This document shows positions 62,099 to 64,000 of a stretch of DNA of 64,000 nt, in pieces (position 1 is the first letter of the stretch; the number at the start of each line of letters is the position of its first letter). Origin of the DNA: Ignavibacteriales bacterium (lineage in GTDB: Bacteria; Bacteroidota; Ignavibacteria; Ignavibacteriales; Melioribacteraceae). Position numbers and translations under genes: made by a program. The notes below the pieces were generated by a model. It had not been told where the DNA came from. It did no database searches and saw nothing but the letters and a program-made list of their open reading frames with translations. The stretch covers positions 62,001 through 126,000 of the forward strand of contig JAIOYW010000006.1 in NCBI GenBank assembly GCA_021740915.1. The letters run 5' to 3'.

Positions 62099-62830
62099 AT
62101 GCGAAGAGAGATACACAAATGGTATAGCCCGGCAATGTATAAAGAGATGGAAATTGCTGTTTACGGGCACTACGGATTTGCTTTGTTGATGTTTCCTACA
62201 GCAGGGGCGGACTTTCTTGAATATGAAAGATTCCAGATGATAGATTCATTGCGTCCATTTATTGATGCCGGGAAAATTAAAGTGTTTTCCGTAAACAGTT
62301 TTTTTAATGATTCCTGGCTTAACAAATCCATTTATCCACCGCATAAAGCTATCAGGCACGGTCAATGGAATCATTATATTGAGTCGGAAGTTGTGCCTTT
62401 TATCTATTCGCATTGCAATGGACATGTTCCGATCGTAACGACCGGCGCATCAGTGGGTGCATATCTTGCCGCAAACATATATTTCCGCAACCCATTCACA
62501 TTCCGGGGCGCCATCCCGATGAGTGGAATATACGATATAAAGTATTATTCCGGAGGCTTTTACGATGATACTTGTTATTTCAATTCACCTACTGACTTTT
62601 TACCCAACATGACCGATGAGCGGACTCTTGATGAGATGAGAAAAAATATGGGAATCGTTTTAGCTTCAGGACAGGGTTCTTTCGAAGATCCGGGAGCAAC
62701 GGTTCATCTTTCCAATATTCTCAGATCGAAGGGTATTCCGCATTACCTTGAATTGTGGGGACATGATATGCCGCACGACTGGTCCACCTGGCGCGATATG
62801 CTTCCTTATTTTATTGGCAACAGGTTTTAA
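62099..62830 (+). CDS. putative esterase (alpha/beta hydrolase)
   Basis: 243 residues. The nucleophile elbow TTGASVGAYLAAN (Ser at about 122) is in the GxSxG context Gly-Ala-Ser-Val-Gly. Asp and His of a triad are possible in ASGQGSFEDP and LWGHDMPHDWSTW (His about 222). This resembles the putative-esterase family of the D-family/PHB depolymerase-like group. There is no signal peptide, so it is probably cytoplasmic. The ribosome binding site is AGAGGAAA. The substrate is not known. Confidence 0.72.
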   Translation: MRREIHKWYSPAMYKEMEIAVYGHYGFALLMFPTAGADFLEYERFQMIDSLRPFIDAGKIKVFSVNSFFNDSWLNKSIYPPHKAIRHGQWNHYIESEVVPFIYSHCNGHVPIVTTGASVGAYLAANIYFRNPFTFRGAIPMSGIYDIKYYSGGFYDDTCYFNSPTDFLPNMTDERTLDEMRKNMGIVLASGQGSFEDPGATVHLSNILRSKGIPHYLELWGHDMPHDWSTWRDMLPYFIGNRF

Positions 62831-62850
62831 CCTGAATTAAATTTTATGAC

Positions 62851-62880
62851 AGGCTCATCTGCATTTCAGATGAGCTTAAT
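62851..62880. terminator. terminator between esterase and the TrpF-like gene
   Basis: GCTCATCTG (62853-62861) pairs with CAGATGAGC (62867-62875) across a 5-base loop, followed by TTAATCATTT. It lies between two convergent genes and probably serves both. Confidence 0.65.
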
Positions 62881-62889
62881 CATTTAAGA

Positions 62890-63561
62890 TTATACAGAAC
62901 CAAATCCCTCTGTACATTCATCAATGAATTTTTTAGTAAGGATTGGATCTTTCCTTCCGTCAGCGCCCTCAATCCCTGTATGGACATCAACTCCGGCAGG
63001 TTTTGTCATAAGGATTGCTTCCCGCACGTTTTGAGGATTCAGTCCTCCTGCAAGTATAACCGGTTTCGGTGATAATTCGATTAATGTCCTGCTGATAGTC
63101 CAGTCGTGAGTCATTCCGGTCGCGCCTGAAGCTCCGGTCTGCGGATTAAAAGTATCAGTTATATAGATATCAACCCAATCTGAAAGGGAATTAACTGTTT
63201 TTTTTAGTTCATTCAGATTATCGCCATGAACCACCAAACTTTTGAATATCTCAATATCGGGTCTGCTGTCTTTTATTAACCTTAGTTGATCCTTTTCAAT
63301 TTTGCCGTGAAGCTGTACGATTCTGACATTAAGTTTATCGCAGAAATCAATGATATCTTTCGCTTTATCAAGATAGGTTATGAGTACGGGTTTGTGTGGC
63401 TGCTTTATCTGACGGATCACATCAATAGCTTCCTCTTCGGTAATGTCTTCTCGATTTACCGGCAATCTTAATGGAAATCCCAGATATTCAACACCCATCC
63501 CCATCAGCATTTTGGCTTCTTCGGTATCAATAATACCTGCAACCTGAATTATTTTATTCAT
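62890..63561 (-). CDS. TrpF-like phosphoribosylanthranilate isomerase homologue without the catalytic Cys
   Basis: 223 residues, (beta/alpha)8-barrel. RIVQLHG, DIYITDTF (where the catalytic Asp is expected), VILAGGLNPQNV and GVDVHTGIEG match TrpF, in order. However, the N-terminal KxCGIT motif, whose Cys is the general base, reads QVAGII here: the Cys is replaced by Ala. The usual YPKSPR phosphate stretch is also changed to LRLPVNRED. It is alone, with no trp genes nearby. A related barrel function (or an isomerase using another base) is more likely than a normal TrpF. Confidence 0.72.
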   Translation of the reverse strand: MNKIIQVAGIIDTEEAKMLMGMGVEYLGFPLRLPVNREDITEEEAIDVIRQIKQPHKPVLITYLDKAKDIIDFCDKLNVRIVQLHGKIEKDQLRLIKDSRPDIEIFKSLVVHGDNLNELKKTVNSLSDWVDIYITDTFNPQTGASGATGMTHDWTISRTLIELSPKPVILAGGLNPQNVREAILMTKPAGVDVHTGIEGADGRKDPILTKKFIDECTEGFGSV

Positions 63562-63851
63562 AATATTCTATTCGGATAATTATCTTTTCTAATCCCGGGA
63601 TAGCAAAACTAATTGAAATCCGGAGTATTTATTTTGTAATTATCTTCAAAACTTTGGTATTTCTAGCTCAAATGTCAAGAAAAATATTTACGGAGTCACA
63701 AAAATAACCGGCAATTACTTAAAAATTAATGTTTAAGATGGATATTCGATCCGATGTTTGATGGTAAGGTCATTATTGAAACACAATCAGTAAAAATCCT
63801 GACGGATTTGCAAAATAAACTGGTAAAAACCCATTTTAATAATACATTACC

Positions 63852-64000
63852 TTATCTGGCAATTCCGGTCAATTTGTATCCTACTCCGTGAACATTCACA
63901 ATTTCTACTTTTGGATCGGAACGCAGATAGTTTCGAAGTTTTACAATATAGACGTCCATACTTCTCGAAGTAAAATAATTATCAGCGCCCCAGATTTCCT
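63852..64000 (-). CDS. OmpR/PhoB-family response regulator, C-terminal part
   Basis: A partial gene cut by the window end. The minus strand reads the winged-helix DNA-binding end: EIWGADNYFTSRSMDVYIVKL and LRSDPKVEIVNVHGVGYKL, then a stop (TAA at 63852-63854). VxxVRGxGYxL is the OmpR-family signature, here VHGVGYKL. The receiver domain lies outside. The 290-base gap between it and the TrpF-like gene holds no gene. Confidence 0.9.
   Translation of the reverse strand, partial: EIWGADNYFTSRSMDVYIVKLRNYLRSDPKVEIVNVHGVGYKLTGIAR

Noticed and set aside
1-64000. CRISPR array, insertion sequence, prophage or biosynthetic cluster
   Set aside because: No direct-repeat/spacer array, transposase, integrase or phage structural gene was seen. 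The window is mostly core metabolism and envelope genes.

Overview
The window is AT-leaning, densely coded bacterial chromosome. I read it as a member of the Ignavibacteria / Bacteroidota-Chlorobi group. The reasons are a giant secreted protein with a C-terminal type IX secretion (T9SS) sorting domain containing QNYPNPFNP, HU-like plus SPOR membrane proteins, a sensor kinase with beta-propeller repeats, a malic enzyme-phosphotransacetylase fusion, and many TPR and coiled-coil envelope proteins. This placement is inference, since no 16S gene is present. No CRISPR array, transposase or prophage was seen. Nearly all of the window is vertically inherited-looking core genome.

Layout. 1-3.9 kb: translation block (end of rplM, rpsI, rpsB, tsf, pyrH, frr). 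4-9.8 kb: malic enzyme fusion, then nadB-nadC-nadA, the complete aspartate route to quinolinate and nicotinate mononucleotide. 10-13.1 kb (minus): M28 peptidase, MBL-fold hydrolase and a Fur-family regulator. 13.3-17 kb: dodecin, two peroxiredoxins, then a translationally coupled PTPS-folE-SDR-SDR set that looks like a tetrahydrobiopterin-type pterin pathway. 17.3-19.7 kb: an ECF sigma/anti-sigma pair flanked by Spy-like periplasmic proteins. Then come tRNA-Leu(GAG), a TPR protein, a frameshifted small gene and a fusion of phytol-kinase-like and DUF92 domains.

23.1-31.5 kb is the most interesting block. A run of six genes encodes a ~990-residue TPR protein, an outer-membrane-barrel-like protein, an inner-membrane protein joining HU-like DNA-binding-fold domains to a periplasmic SPOR domain, ExbB/TolQ, ExbD/TolR and a TonB-like protein. 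I propose it is a Tol-Pal/CpoB-like energised envelope or divisome machine. A convergent four-gene membrane operon (31.5-33.6 kb) follows.

33.9-45.2 kb holds housekeeping genes: dapF, an ABM-like protein, a PHP phosphoesterase, a TPR membrane protein, efp, accB, accC, gcvH, a glycosyltransferase, guaA, radC, two coiled-coil envelope proteins and phoH, which probably starts at CTG. On the minus strand is mazG. An AAA/DUF4143 ATPase (46.2 kb) sits beside a degenerate inverted repeat and is the best candidate for a mobile insertion. 48-60.3 kb (minus) carries a large VPS10/BNR-propeller protein, a stand-alone receiver with an unlisted 57-residue membrane protein, the 1463-residue T9SS cargo, and a NarL-type regulator with its propeller sensor kinase. 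The end holds DUF1761, DUF2752 and TM2-like membrane proteins, an esterase-like protein, a TrpF homologue lacking the catalytic cysteine, and the C-terminus of an OmpR-family regulator.
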